Of a stretch of DNA of 64,000 nucleotides, positions 32,985 through 53,784 are shown piece by piece; within the stretch, counting starts at the first letter, position 1; each line of letters starts with the position of its first letter. Origin of the DNA: Lagopus muta (taxonomy: Eukaryota; Chordata; Aves; Galliformes; Phasianidae); the NCBI RefSeq assembly GCF_023343835.1, contig NC_064435.1, positions 68,086,134 through 68,150,133 of the forward strand. Reading direction: 5' to 3'. The notes beneath the pieces were generated by a model. The model was not told the DNA's origin and ran no database searches. It saw nothing but the letters and a program-made list of their open reading frames with translations. Both the position numbers and the translations under genes were made by a program.

Positions 32985-35335
32985 ATGATGCAGGAAACAA
33001 GGGACTCCCTGGCCTCTTATCACCAGGTAGAAGGAGGGAACTTGAGATACAGGGGGAGACAAAAGCAGGTAGAAGACAGAAGGTAAAGATAGATTTCTGC
33101 TCAGGGCAGCAGGTGAATCCCCTCCCTGCCTACCCAACCCTCTGAGATGCCCTTATACAACAGATATGAGGCTCAGGAATTTGATGGACAGGCAAACAGT
33201 GGTGTAGATGAAGGTCCATCCAGGCTGAAGGAGTCACCCAGGGCAAGTCAGCCTGTCCCCTAAAACAGAGCCACCTCTGTCACGAAGAAAAGAAGGGTTG
33301 TTGTCATGGGCGCCTCCCTTCCAAGGAGAATAGAAGGCTTGATATGCTGACCAGACCAAACCCATAGGGAAGTTTGCTGCCTCCCTGGGGCCCAGGTAAG
33401 AGATATCACTAGAAAACTCACTAGCCTAGTACAGCCTTCTGACTATAATTAGTTTTCCATGTCAGCAAATGAGGTAGCAAGAAGTCCCAGGGCAACCCAA
33501 AGGGAGTTTGGGGCCATGGGGCAAATGTCTAAAGCAATGGGGGGTGGGTAGTATTTTCCTTTACCCTTTCAGTAGAAGAGAACAATACTGAACAGGCAGA
33601 CCCAGCTGATACATGTGTGGCTTCAATGCTGGTGTAACCAACAGAATTTGAGGTTTTTTCTTCACAGGATAGTCTATGCAACACCAGGTCTGCAGGGACC
33701 TGACTGGATGTACCTTTCTCAGAAGGGGGAAAGGATTCTTGCACAGAAGTTACTGGGGCTTTAAACTAGATTTGAAGAGGCAAAAGGATAAAACTAGACT
33801 CGGCAGTGATAAGCTACAGGATGACATGCCAAACTTCAAGAGTGTGACAGTGAGATCCTTCAGTCTGCTCCACAAGGTGCTGGGTACAACAAATTTGAAA
33901 TGTTTCTACATGAATGCACATAGCATGAGGAACAAGCAAGAGGAGGTAGAAGCCTTGGCTCAGTCCCAACAACATCATTGGCACAAGTGAAACCTGGTGG
34001 GAAGAGTACCATGTCATGATGGATGACTTGTGTGTCATTCTTGGCCTTCAGCAGGGACAGGCAAGGCAGGGGCTGGTGCTGTGTGAGGGAGGAGCTGGTT
34101 ACAGAGCTCGTAGTTGGTGATGACACAGTTGAGAGCCGCTGGTTAAGGATTAAGGGACAAGCAAATAAAGCAGATGTCACCGGGTGAGTCTACTATGGAC
34201 CGTCCAGCAAGGATGACAACACTGATGAATTATTCTTTAAGGAACCATGCAAGATTTCTAGACCAAACCACCCTTGTTCTTATGAGAGACTGCTCTGAAA
34301 GTAATGCTTCCCATTTAAGGTGTCGCCCTGTGATGTAAGAGGCACATATTGATGGTATGGCAGTAGAGGTTGAACTTTCCTGCCAATATTATATTTTATT
34401 GCTGCGTGACAGATGGCAACAGAGAGGCAGTCTGATAGAATGGTGTCTGACAAGGAAGTGCATATGGAGCATAGGTGTGTCATCAAATTCCTCCATGCAG
34501 AAAAAATAGCACCCACTGACATTCACTGACACTTGCTGAATGTTTATGGAGAACAAGCAGTGGATGTGATTACAATGAAGTGGTAGGAGGTGCATTTCAG
34601 CAGTGGCAACAGCAGGTCACTTCCACTGGTGCAGAATTTTACAACAGCAGCATGCATGCTCTTGATCACCACTGATGAAAATGCATAGTTAATGGTGGAG
34701 ACTGTGCTTTGTAGCTGAGAATTTGCTCTATAAAATAGTGCTCTTTCTATCTGTTATATTTTCCACAGAAATAAACAGGAGGAATTACTTTCGGAGTAAC
34801 CTATAGAGGTTTGTTACTTGTAAAGAGAAAGGGTCTCACGGATGGAGCAGCAATTGTAGAAAGCCTTAGTTATAGTGATCATGAAGCAGCTGATTTTTAA
34901 ATCTTTGGAGATAGGACAAAAACTGCCACCAAGACTTCAGCTCTGGATACAAGGAAAGCAGATTTCAGGTTGCTCAGGGAACTAGTTAATGAGGTCCCCT
35001 GGGAAACAGCTTTTGAAGGCATTGGGGCCCATCAGTGCTTCTCACTTTTTAATTACAACCTCTTGAGAGCACAGGAACAGGCAATTCCAAAGGGTTGGAA
35101 GACAAGTATACAGGACAGAAGGCTAGCCTGGAAGAATAGGGTTCTTCTAGAACTTAAGTAGAATAAGAAAGTGTATGACTGCTGACAGCAAGGTCAGAAG
35201 ACTATGGAGATGCCATCTGCCATTGTAAGGAGAAAAATCTGTGCAGCCCAGACTAAGCTACATAAGAGTTGAAGCTGGTCAGTACAGTTCTGGACAGCAA
35301 AAAGAGCTTCTAAAAACTATGTTAACAGTAAACAG
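32985..35335 (+). mobile_element. CR1 LINE 5' half, interrupted by a mariner-like element
   Basis: The plus strand carries decayed CR1 ORF1 text (RRKEGLLSWAPPFQGE near 33,290 and a Q-K-G-K-G motif near 33,715). The start of the ORF2 endonuclease follows (YMNAHSMRNKQEEVEALAQS near 33,910), then after the inserted element the linker to the reverse transcriptase (FRLLRELVNEVPWETAFEG near 34,970). It stops near 35,335, before the catalytic FADD region. It has many stops. CR1 copies are normally 5'-truncated, so a 5' half without the 3' half is unusual. Confidence 0.8.
34282..34804 (+). mobile_element. Mariner-like DNA transposon, internally deleted
   Basis: Both ends show the same terminal repeat in opposite orientation: CTCTGAAAGTAATGC at the left and, inverted at the right, ACTCCGAAAGTAATTCCTCC. 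Between them the plus strand encodes a broken mariner transposase N-terminus (MEHRCVIKFLHAE, then LLNVYGEQAVDV) and the C-terminal remnant near 34,690, with the central catalytic part missing. It resembles the chicken Galluhop-type mariner family. It sits inside the CR1 at 32,985-35,335 and is therefore younger. Confidence 0.75.
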
Positions 35336-36644
35336 AGGAACAGAGATAATACTGGCTGTGCCTCTGCCTTTAACACTTATGACAGGCTTAATTCTACAGG
35401 ATTAATTCTACATCTTTTTCAACTGAAATCTGCACGTTCAATGCAGACACAAGTTTTCAAGAAACAGATATGCTGAAATCAGTGACACTACAGATGCTTA
35501 AGAAATGAATGAACGCATTCAATTTTTCATTTTTTTCATTGCAGTACAAAATAAATGGGTTTATATTTAAACTAGTCTAAAAAGATGGAAGAAATAAAAT
35601 GATGCATATATTCAGTCACTTTACAATGAGAACAGCCTTTAGATGTTCCTACAGTTAAGTGGCTGCACGTAAAAGGAAAGTTATTCTTCATGTATCTAAA
35701 CTGCCAAATTATTTTTAAACCTTAATCTGGAATTATAAGTATTCACATATTCAATACACTTGGATGTAATTCATAAAATGAAATTGCACTTCTGTTTTAT
35801 TTTAGGTCTTGCAAAGCAATCAGCATGAAAAAAATGAAATTATGTCACTTAAAGATATTCAGCTCAAAGATGAAGCACAATACAGCTAAGTAAGTGTTCC
35901 AGCATTTAAAACAAGCAATGCTAGATTTTTGTGAGTGAGTGCCCAGCTTTTGACATCAGCAGCTCTCTGAAAGCCCTTCCAAAACTAATAACTTCCATTG
36001 CTATTAAATGCAACTGCTGCTGACTTTGAAAACTTAGCCATTGTGTGATTGTATTGACTGTAAAGCAAACAAAATAACATGATTAGTGAAATAAGGTGAA
36101 CTTGAGAAAACTTCTCCACCTGTGAATTCATCTGGAACTTCCTGATTTGTTACACTACTTTTATTTGATGCTTATTGAAGAACGTGTGAATCTTGTTGTT
36201 GCTGCAGCTTTCCGTTACTCTGAATGTGCAAACAAATTCCAGGGCTTGCCACCTGCTTTTATAAGAAGAAATCTTAGTCTCCAACAGCACTTCAAGTTGT
36301 TAATATTTTAACTCACAGTATTCAAACTGATCTGTGAAGATTCAGTTGGCTGACTGTGCATAGCAAACTCCTCCTTGGCCTGACTAAGGAAAGCTGTGTA
36401 TACATTAACAGCACACTAAGGAAACTTCTGAGAATTTGAGGAATGTTCTCTGGGCAATACCTAATGGGATGCAAGATAAGAAGAGATCATTAAAATAAGA
36501 TATGGCTTACACTTTTAAAAGAAAAACCACCAAAATACAAACTACTAAGAACACAACTACAGTAAAGCACTTAAACAGTGCTGAGTTACCAAGTTAGGAT
36601 CTTGGCTGTTCTGCCTCTAACAAGTTCTTTAAAAAAAAATTTAA

Positions 36645-36830
36645 AAATCACAGAACCACAGAGTGGCTCCTTGAAGATCACCCAGCCCCAACCCTGTGCC
36701 CTGGGCAGGGCTGCCAGCCACCAGCTCAGCTGCCCAGGGCCCCATCCAACCTGGCCTGGAGCACTTCCACGGATAGGGCACCACAGCTTCTATGGGCAGC
36801 TGTGCCAGCGCCTCACCACCCTAATAGACA
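36645..36830 (-). mobile_element. CR1 3' end fragment
   Basis: It begins with AATCACAGAACCACAGAGTG and contains CAGCTGCCCAGGGCCCCATC, CCAACCTGGCCTGGAGCACT and GCTGTGCCAGCGCCTCACCA in plus-strand form. This is CR1 3' UTR in minus orientation. Confidence 0.88.
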
Positions 36831-38164
36831 CCAAATACAGACAATTTTGGACAAGAACTCCAATACAGAGGAAATTCATTCAAGATTAGTGAAGAGGGAT
36901 TATACATCAAACTACGCAAGGCAATAAAATTATTTTAGGGAACTTTGTACAGACCTAACAAGAAAAGGAGACCATACCAAAGAAAAGGATGGTTGGAATC
37001 TTCAAGTCAGCAGTACCGGAGTTATGAACACTCTCACAGGAATTCTTATTTTATGGAACTGATTTTGCAGGCTTTGATTCAGCAAGTATTTTTAAGTTCA
37101 CATGATCAGGAGATCTACGAATTTGTCAATACCTTTAAATACCCATGCTCTTATTTCTCCATGACATTACGGTCTCCAAATTGAAGTGAATTTGTACTAA
37201 CCACCTTACAGAAAGCTTTCTAAAGAAATAAAATTGAAACGAATTCAATATTTTTTTTTTTTAAGAAATAAAATTTCTTACTCAACTGATGAGAGTTAGA
37301 AAAGATTTTGCTGCCTCACTGTTAAGCAGTTTAACGAAAGAGTTCAATCATCTTCCCATTTCTCCTTTCTTTTACATTTTTAAGCAGTATAGCATTTCTA
37401 CTAACTGAAAGCAGTATCTGTAAAAAAAGTTTCTCCTAGAACTGGAATATCAAAGTATGACTGAAAAGCAGTAATATTGCTGACAGTTCACAAAGTTAAG
37501 TTATGCTACATTTCTCAAGCTGTATTCTTTTTAATGTTGCAGTTTATCATTGGTGGGAACAAGAAGCCCAACTTCATAATACATTTTTATAGGTGATAAA
37601 AATAAAAGTAGTAACCAACAGCTGCATTAAGTGAACACAACTGAATTGCTTGATTAAGTATATTCATATGACTCAATTCTGAAGAAAAATAATGAAATGG
37701 TGCTTATTTTTCCCAGAGTATTAAGCAACTATTGGCAATTGTCTTTTGTGAGAAAATATATATAACTGAAATCCCAAGGGTATTAACAATTTGCCTGTTA
37801 TGCATCTGGTTTCTTCACACAGGCTTATTCCTTAGTGCCCTTCTATAATGACAAGAGAGTTTTCCTACTGGTAAGGTTTCAACACAATAAGCTCCAGCTC
37901 TGACATCCCCTGGTACTGCAGCCTAGAAAATTACATTAAAAACTGCTACAAGACTAAAATTAAAGGTTTCAACATATCTGCACACAATCCACTTCACAAT
38001 TTTTTTTTTTTTTTTAAGTTAAAACTAACTTAAAATTGCATTTATTTTATTTCCCCATCTCAGATGAAGCTTCATGTTACTTAAACTTTTTCTTTTTACA
38101 TTTGGAAAATTTTGCCAACCAGCCAAGTAACTGTGTGTTAAGCCATTTTCACATGTTTTTTTCC

Positions 38165-38610
38165 TTTCTTAAGTATTGGTGTGGCTTCACCTTGAGTACT
38201 GTGTGCACCTCTGGGCTCCACAGTGTAAAAAGAATGTTAAGGTCCTTGGAAGCATGCAGAGCAGTGCAACACTCGTGAAAAGGCTGAAAGCCACATCCCA
38301 TGAGGAGTGCATGAGGACATTGGGTTTGTCTGGAGAAAAGAAGGCTGAGAGACAACCTCACTGGTTTTTACAACTTCATGAGTAGGAGAAGTGGAAAAGG
38401 AAGTGTTGGTCTGCCCTCACTGGTCACCAATGGAAGGAGGCACAAAACAGCACAAAGTTGTGCCAGAGGGGTTCCAACTGAACATGAGGAAAAACATCTT
38501 TACTGAGAAGGTGGTCAAACACAAACAAGCTTCCCAAGGGTTGATGTGCCACGCCTGTTAGCACTCAAGGAATTTAAACAATGCTTTCAGTAGCATGCTT
38601 TCCTCCCAAC
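38165..38610 (+). mobile_element. CR1 LINE fragment
   Basis: Plus-strand text follows the CR1 ORF2 end (CTTGAGTACTGTGTGCACCT, then GTAAAAAGAATGTTAAGGTC) and runs into the 3' region, but loses the octamer tail near 38,640. It is strongly diverged. Confidence 0.8.
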
Positions 38611-39026
38611 CAAACTGATCTATTCTATGCACTGTTCAAATAAATGTAATTTCAGTAAAACATTTTAAAATATTCACCTCTCAGATTCAGAGGTGTACAA
38701 TGTGATGAGTGCACTCAAACATAAAAGTACAATTTCATTTATGAAAAACTTTACTTTTCATAGCATAAGCAAAAAAATCTTACTGAAACTGGATCAGCTT
38801 CTTAACAGTTTTTATTATAAAGCATTTAATTTTTCATAGAATTTGAGGTTATGTTCTAGTTCAAGCACACAAAAGAACAGGTGTTAACATGTCCATATAC
38901 ATATTTCAGAAGCCTTAAATAATTTGGATACATTGTTTTTCAAAGTACAAATTGTTTTATTGCTTTGAGTAAAGAAAAGTATCTAGCATATAATGTATTT
39001 GTTGCATTCAGAAATCAGGATAAATA

Positions 39027-39032
39027 TTTATT
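39027..39032 (-). terminator. Candidate C7orf57 poly(A) signal
   Basis: AATAAA on the minus strand lies about 363 nt after the stop codon, in AT-rich sequence. It is plausible but unconfirmed. Confidence 0.35.
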
Positions 39033-39394
39033 TTTAACTTAAAAGGCTGAATGTATAAATGTGTAACTTAGCCCATGCCACTTTTAGCCTACTGATGCAT
39101 CTCCTTCAATATTAGTCTTCAATAGGAAATGCCAACAAGTCTGGTATAGAAGAGAACTTCAGTTTTTATATAAATAAAAAAAATCCAGGTATATGTACTG
39201 GCAGCTTTTCTTTAAAGTTTGCTGTAATTGAACACAATGATGTTAATCAGTGTTATAATTCAGCTGAACTACAATCAGAAATGAGTTCAACTATAAATGT
39301 AAGCTAGTAAGATAGAAGTAATCAAGCAAAGATGTAAATAGTGGACTTTATCATAAGCTATATAATACCTTACTTTCCCCAATAGCCTTTCTAA

Positions 39395-48229
<8,835 letters not shown>

Positions 48230-49933
48230 CTGGTAATATCATTCTGAAGCAACAGAAAGGAAAATATTGATGGTGAAATTCAACTGTTAGTGACCCTTTG
48301 TCAAGAAACTAACAAATCTAGCCAACTTGAAATTAAGTGAAATGCTGCACTTCTTCACAAAGATAGAAGACAAGGATTCTATATTCCAGGGGACAAAGCA
48401 TGGGACATTTCAGGAGTTCCACATTCAAAAAGAGAAGGCCTTGATGTAATATATGAAACATCATTCAAGCTGTCCCATTAAAACGGGGGACTGCACATCT
48501 TCATGCAGCAGACCAGGTCTAGAGCACCAAGAGCAAGAGTCATAGTCAACAACTGAAAGCAGTTAAGTCTTCTGTTACCCTTCCTTCTCAGCCATCAACA
48601 ATAGCAAAGAAAGCTTTCTGACTTGTCCATTTTTAGGTCTCTGTTTGTAAAATAACCCCACCCGATCCTCCATTCCACCCTCCTTTAAAAAATAAAATAA
48701 AAATCAAGCCATCTCCAAATATATTCTTTTCTCTGCTTCCTGTGCACAAAAATAAGCAATTACACAAAAACAGAAAAGAAACTGCACAACTCCTTGAGGG
48801 GAAAACAATGGCAGACAGGGAAGAAAAAGACACTCTAAGGAATTGTGCTAAGAAACACAGGAGACTTACTGAGATGACTCCAAATAGAGTTATGTAAGTG
48901 TACCACACTGTCTTAAGGCAGGTATCTTCCTCAGGTGCTAGTACATAATCATCATGCTGACATGTGCCTAGGAAAAAGATTGCCTGTAAGAAATTATTTT
49001 CCTTGCATTAGGGGCGAAGAATCATTACAGTGTTTTATTTCACTACAGTAATTGGTCTTGATATTGGTTGGTTTGTTCAGCAATAGTACATTAGTTTAAG
49101 AACCAATATATTTGTTTAGCAAAAGGAATCTGTCAGTTATAGTTCTAAAACTTTCCATTTCAATTTTAGTGGGTGCATAGTCTTGTTTTCCTCAGTAATT
49201 TTGCACTGTGGACATAACAGAATACTTTTAACCTTCACCTCAATGATTTTGCCTCACAAGAAGCCATAATAGAATACTTTCATCTTTTGCACGCAGTAGC
49301 TGCAAGAACGTCTTCCTTGGATTCCACATTTGTTGTTTTAAAAGTGGTTATGGCCTAATAAGCAATGGAAAATTTTCCAAGCTGGGGAGAAGTGATTCAA
49401 AGTTAGCCATAGCCCTCAGTGATGGTGCTGATGATGGAAAATGGGGAAGAAGTAGATAGGCACTCGACCAGCCCAGGTTCTATTGAGCATGCCCAAAGGG
49501 ACATTAGCATAGATATTAATGAGTCCTTGGACAAAAGGATGAATATGTAGACCTATGTACTGCGTGCATATGTCTTAACTGTTTAAATATAGAACCTGAG
49601 CTCTGAAAGAGCACGCTTGCTGCTCAAGTCGCCCAGTACCATGAGGAAAAAAGGAACACCACTTTCTAGCACCACATTGGAGTCAGAGAGTTTTCTCCCC
49701 AGATTTCGGATGACAGTCTGTCAGAATCTTCTCTACCTAATTCTGTCAGAGCCCTCATTCTTTTTTAATTTGCTGTATTACTGCTCACCTGACTCTCCTT
49801 CTTCTAAGTGCTTGAATTGAAGGGCATACTGCAAAGCAATAAACTTCCGAGGAGAAATGCCAACAACAGATTCAAAAACTTCTGTAACACGGATAAACCA
49901 TCCCAATTGAACAGGCTAAATTCTGGGACTCAC

Positions 49934-50160
49934 CTCCGGTTTATAGTGCTGAGAGCCTCAGGGCGGTAGAAACGCTCGGGCCGGGATCTCAGCTGTCAGC
50001 TCGCTGCAACCGCTGTCGCCGCCGCTTCCCGTCCCCTTAGCAACGCGGCTGCTCCAAAGCCAACGGCGCACCGCCCAGCAGAGGCGGGCACCAACGGTCC
50101 AATCCCGCCCCGCAGCCCGAGGCTGCTATATAATCTGATGGAGAGCGGCTCCGCTGAAAG
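49934..50160 (-). promoter_or_regulatory. C7orf57: C7orf57 GC-rich promoter with X-box
   Basis: A consensus donor (CCGGAG/GTGAGTCC, exon edge at 49934) at the left of a CpG-rich block marks a non-coding first exon. It would join the exon whose acceptor (TTGCTTCAG) lies just above 48243, leaving 14 nt of leader before ATG 48229. GTCCCCTTAGCAAC at 50031-50044 fits the RFX X-box pattern (GT-CC-2N-RG-AAC). A CTATATAAT word at 50,126-50,134 could be a TATA box for plus-strand transcription, which I cannot test. Confidence 0.6.
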
Positions 50161-50834
50161 CGGCTTGGCATCTCGTTGGACAGCACGTTGAGCATCAGTC
50201 AGCAGTGCAACCAGGCAGCCAGGAATGCTAGCCGTAGCCTAGGGTGCGTCAGGCCCAGCAGTGCCAGCAGGGCGGAGGAAGCACCCTGTAGATGGGGAGG
50301 CATGTTGTGAGCGTACAACAGTGGAAAAGCTGTGCGACAGTTTGGTGGAATCCTTATGGGAACCACATGCCAGGTGGAAGTAGCCCACAGTGTGACAGCC
50401 AGCATCAAGACATTCCCCTTCGTCTTCTTTATCTGTGTGTGAGACTTCCCTGGTTTTCCTTGCGTTCCACAGCAATCTTTGGGACAAAAGGAGTGTTGGG
50501 AGAAAGTAAAATACCCCTGATACCCACTAAAGGGCTGGCAGTGGCAGACCAACAATGGACCATTATGGTGGTAGAAAGCTAGATGACATCAGAGATAGCC
50601 AAACAAGGCCATGTCTGTTGGGAAATCGCTGGGAGTGGACAGGATAACAAATTTGGGAACATAATGAATATCTAATACATTTGAAAACATAACCTGTTCG
50701 TGAACAATCAGCCAGTGACCGTTCTTGGAGAGTTATCCCAATGCCATCCCAGCTCTGCCAACAATGAGTACTTTGCTTAACAGTAACAAAGTGCTGCTGT
50801 TAAGTTTATACACATAGATTTCTTCAAATCAGTA

Positions 50835-51085
50835 CACTGCACTGGTGCGGCCCCACCTCAAACTCTGAGTTCAGTTTGGGGAATCACAGGACAAAAAAAA
50901 AAAAAGCCAGCATGGAGTACTGAATGGCTTCAGTAAGTAGCTGTGCACACTGGAATCAATGACTTGCATGCCAGAGGACCATGTTGGCCCACTGCTAAGT
51001 AACAAAAATACAGGAGCACACAATTGGGCTCAGTGATCTTGAACGTCTTTTGCAACCTAAATGATTATTTAATTCTCCTGAAGCC
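50835..51085 (+). mobile_element. Heavily decayed CR1 fragment
   Basis: CTGGTGCGGCCCCACCTCAA and TTCAGTTTGGGGAATCACAG match the ORF2 end of CR1. After a gap, AGTGATCTTGAACGTCTTTT and GATTATTTAATTCTCC resemble a worn 3' tail. The match is weak but consistent in order. Confidence 0.5.
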
Positions 51086-51149
51086 TGGAAACATAAGGAC
51101 AAGCACAAATGCTTGGTATTCCCAGCATAAGTACTTGTTCTCTTTTCTC

Positions 51150-51466
51150 TTAACAATTACTCAGATGGACTAAAGAGGCTCCACATGGGAAAAGTTATTT
51201 ATTCTGAAGTAAACCAGATAGCTTTCTCCTGACCTTACTGTCATGGTGGAGTACCTTCATGATACACACAGGTGTACTCTGGGTGGCTCTGGTGGCTCAG
51301 CAGTTGCAGCCTTATGTTACTGATGAACCCAGAGCACTGGAGATGCTGTCTGCGTGGTACGCTGTTGCTGGAATTTCAGTGGTTTATCATAACTGCAGTG
51401 GGAAAGATGGCCACAAGCAACTTGATGAAGACATGTCCCTATCTTTGTGGGAAGGGCCAGCACGAA
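51150..51466 (-). pseudogene. SUN3-like pseudogene fragment with two exons fused
   Basis: On the minus strand it starts with CWPFP, then GHVFIKLLVAIFPTAV, then after a stop and frame damage FISNIRLQLLSHQSHPEYTC and VYHEG. This is the SUN domain of the neighbouring SUN3-like gene. The exon corresponding to 55870-55700 runs directly into the one corresponding to 54553-54374, with no intron and without the intervening 93-nt exon. The junction falls at a shared GAGCACT-like word, so a deletion is more likely than retroposition, since downstream non-coding sequence is also shared. Internal stops show it is dead. Its right end coincides with the duplication boundary. Confidence 0.8.
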
Positions 51467-53600
51467 TACCTCTCAGAGGCTTACACCACAAGCCTGCCTC
51501 CCGCTCACGCTTTCTGATACTCCTGAACCTCTCAACCTCCTCCTGGAGGGCACACTCCACATCCTTCCAGCACTCCGCTCCACACTCTCTACAAGTTTCC
51601 TGTCTTTCTTGCGCTGAGGAGCCCGGGACAGGACACGGTACTCCAGATGCGGCCTCACCAGGGCAGGGGAGAGGGGGAGGATCACCTCCCTTGACCTGCT
51701 GGCCACGCTCTTTGGAAGGCAACCCAGGATCCCACTGGCCTTCTTGGCCGCCTGAGCACACTGCTGCCTCATAGTCAGCCGACTGTCCGCCAGTACACCA
51801 AGTCCTTTTCCGTCAGGCAGCTTTCCAGCCACCCCTCCCCAAGCCCGTAGGGTTGCCTGGGGCTGTTGTGACCAAAATGCAGGACCCGACACCTGGCCCT
51901 ACGGAAACTCATAGAGTTTACCGCGGCCCAGCGACCCAGGTCCCTCTGTAGTGCCTTTTCCCCCCTCTGGCAGAGCAACGCTCCCTCCCAACTTGGAGTC
52001 ATCCGCAAACCCACTGAGGGTGCACTCAATTCCCTCATCAAGATCGGTAATAAAGATGTTAAACAGAAGCGGCCTCAGTACCGAGCCCTGGAAGACACCA
52101 CTCTGGACTGGCCGCCAACTGCACTTAACTCCACTGACCACAGCTCTTTGGGCCCGGCGTTTCACCCAGCGGAGCGTACGCCCATCCAAACCGTTGGCAG
52201 CCGCCTCTCCACAAGAATGTTGTGGGGGAGGGTGCCAAAGGCGTTACTGAAGTCCAGGCAGACCACATTGACAGCCATACCTTCATTCATAAAGCCATGC
52301 TGATTGGGCCTCACCCCCAGCTTACCATTAACTGGTCCGTGAGGCCACCCGAGATGATCCATTTCATGGCCTTCCCTGGCACCGAGGTGAGACTACAGGT
52401 CTGTAGTTACCAGGATCACCTTCCCAGCCCTTCTTGAAGATGGGTGTCACGTTTGCCAGTCCAATGGGACGTTTCCAGTTAGCCAGGACTGCCAAAAGAG
52501 GGTGGAGAGTGGCTCGGCAACCACATCCGCCAACTCCCTCAGCACCCTAGGATGCAGTCCATCTGGCCCCACGGACTTGTGAGCACCCAGCTTTCAGAGC
52601 AGGTCCCAAACCATCTCATCGTGGATTGTGCAGGGCCTATTCTGTTCCCCATCCCTACCTACCGGCACAAGGGGCCGTGTGCCCAGGGAGTAACTAGTCT
52701 TACTATTAAGGACTGAGGCAAAGAAGGTGTATGGGAGCTGCTGAGTCACAGCCTGAACCACTGATTGATCGCCTGAGGCAAGGACTGACTCAGCCACAGG
52801 AGCACGGGTGGAGGCAGTTCAACTGTGTGACCCGGAGGGGTGCAGCCTGGCTCCACCTCTCCCAGGCCCCATTTGAGGGCTGACTGCCGCTGGGGAAGGA
52901 TCTCTTTCCGGAGATCCCTCCCTTTGCAGTTTTCTACTGCGAGCCTAGGCCACGGCTGAGCGTCTAATTTTTGATTCTCCCTTTCCACCACGATAATCTT
53001 TCTAATGATAAAACCCGTATAATACCATCCTAACCACGCCACTCTGCTATCTGTATGTTTGTAAATCATACAGAACAAGTACCTCAGCCCTATCCTGACC
53101 CTTGGTCACCACGTTGCCCTCAGCATCATCCAGCAGGGGATGGAGACTCTCCCTAGCCTTCCACTCGCTGCTGATGTATTTACAGAAATATTTACTGTTG
53201 TCCTTCACCTTAGTGGCCAAGTTCAGTTCTAGCTGGCCTTTGGCTTTTCTAATTTTCTCCCTGCACGGCTTCACTACGTACTCGTAATTGTCATAAGTTG
53301 CTTGCCCATTCTTCCAAATACCAAAAACTTTACTTTTGTTCCCGAGTTCCAGCCAGAGGTCTCTGTTCAGCCTGACCGGCTTCCTTGCCCGTCAACTTGT
53401 CTTCCATGACTCGGTGACGGTCAGCTCCTGCACTTTTAAAATAACTTCCCTAAAAGTATGCCCAGCCTTCCCGGGCTGCTGTGCGCTCCAGAACTGCCTC
53501 CCAAGGCACCTTCTCAACCACGGTCCAAAGGAGGCCAAGGTCTGCCCTCTGGAAGTCCAAGGGGGCAGCAGTTCCTGCTGACTCCCATCCGTGCTTCAAC
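51467..53600 (-). mobile_element. CR1 LINE ORF2 fragment, copy in unit 1
   Basis: Reading right to left on the minus strand, it covers the end of the endonuclease linker (ADLGLLWTVVEKVPWEAVLE near 53,520) and KAKGQLELNLATKVKDNSKY near 53,220. The reverse transcriptase follows, with [20 protein letters not shown] and the catalytic FADD in [10 protein letters not shown] near 52,010, then RPHLEYRVLSRAPQRKKDRK near 51,640. Several frameshifts make it non-coding. It has neither the 5' ORF1 nor the 3' octamer tail, so it is cut at both ends; the left cut is the duplication boundary. Confidence 0.9.
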
Positions 53601-53784
53601 AGGGATCGGAAAATGCAGTATCTTGGGATCACTTTGCCAACTCCCAACCAGCCGCTCCCTCCCTCCTCCTCCCCAGCAGGAGAGCAGGAGAAAAGGGAAT
53701 GAAAAGGCTTATGGAGCGAGATAGACAATAGGGAGATCTCTTAACATTTACTCTGACGGACAAAAGAGACTCAACATGGGAAAA

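Larger units (their letters stand above)
35336..39394. other. Intergenic region upstream of UPP1 and downstream of C7orf57
   Basis: No exon was recognised. The region contains two CR1 fragments (36.6 and 38.2 kb), T runs near 37,250 and 38,001, and the presumed C7orf57 3' UTR at its right end. The rest is AT-rich sequence without a visible feature. Confidence 0.6.

Noticed and set aside
51259-51774. Plus-strand open frame of 171 codons
   Set aside because: It spans the junction between the SUN3-like relic and antisense CR1, so it has no common origin.
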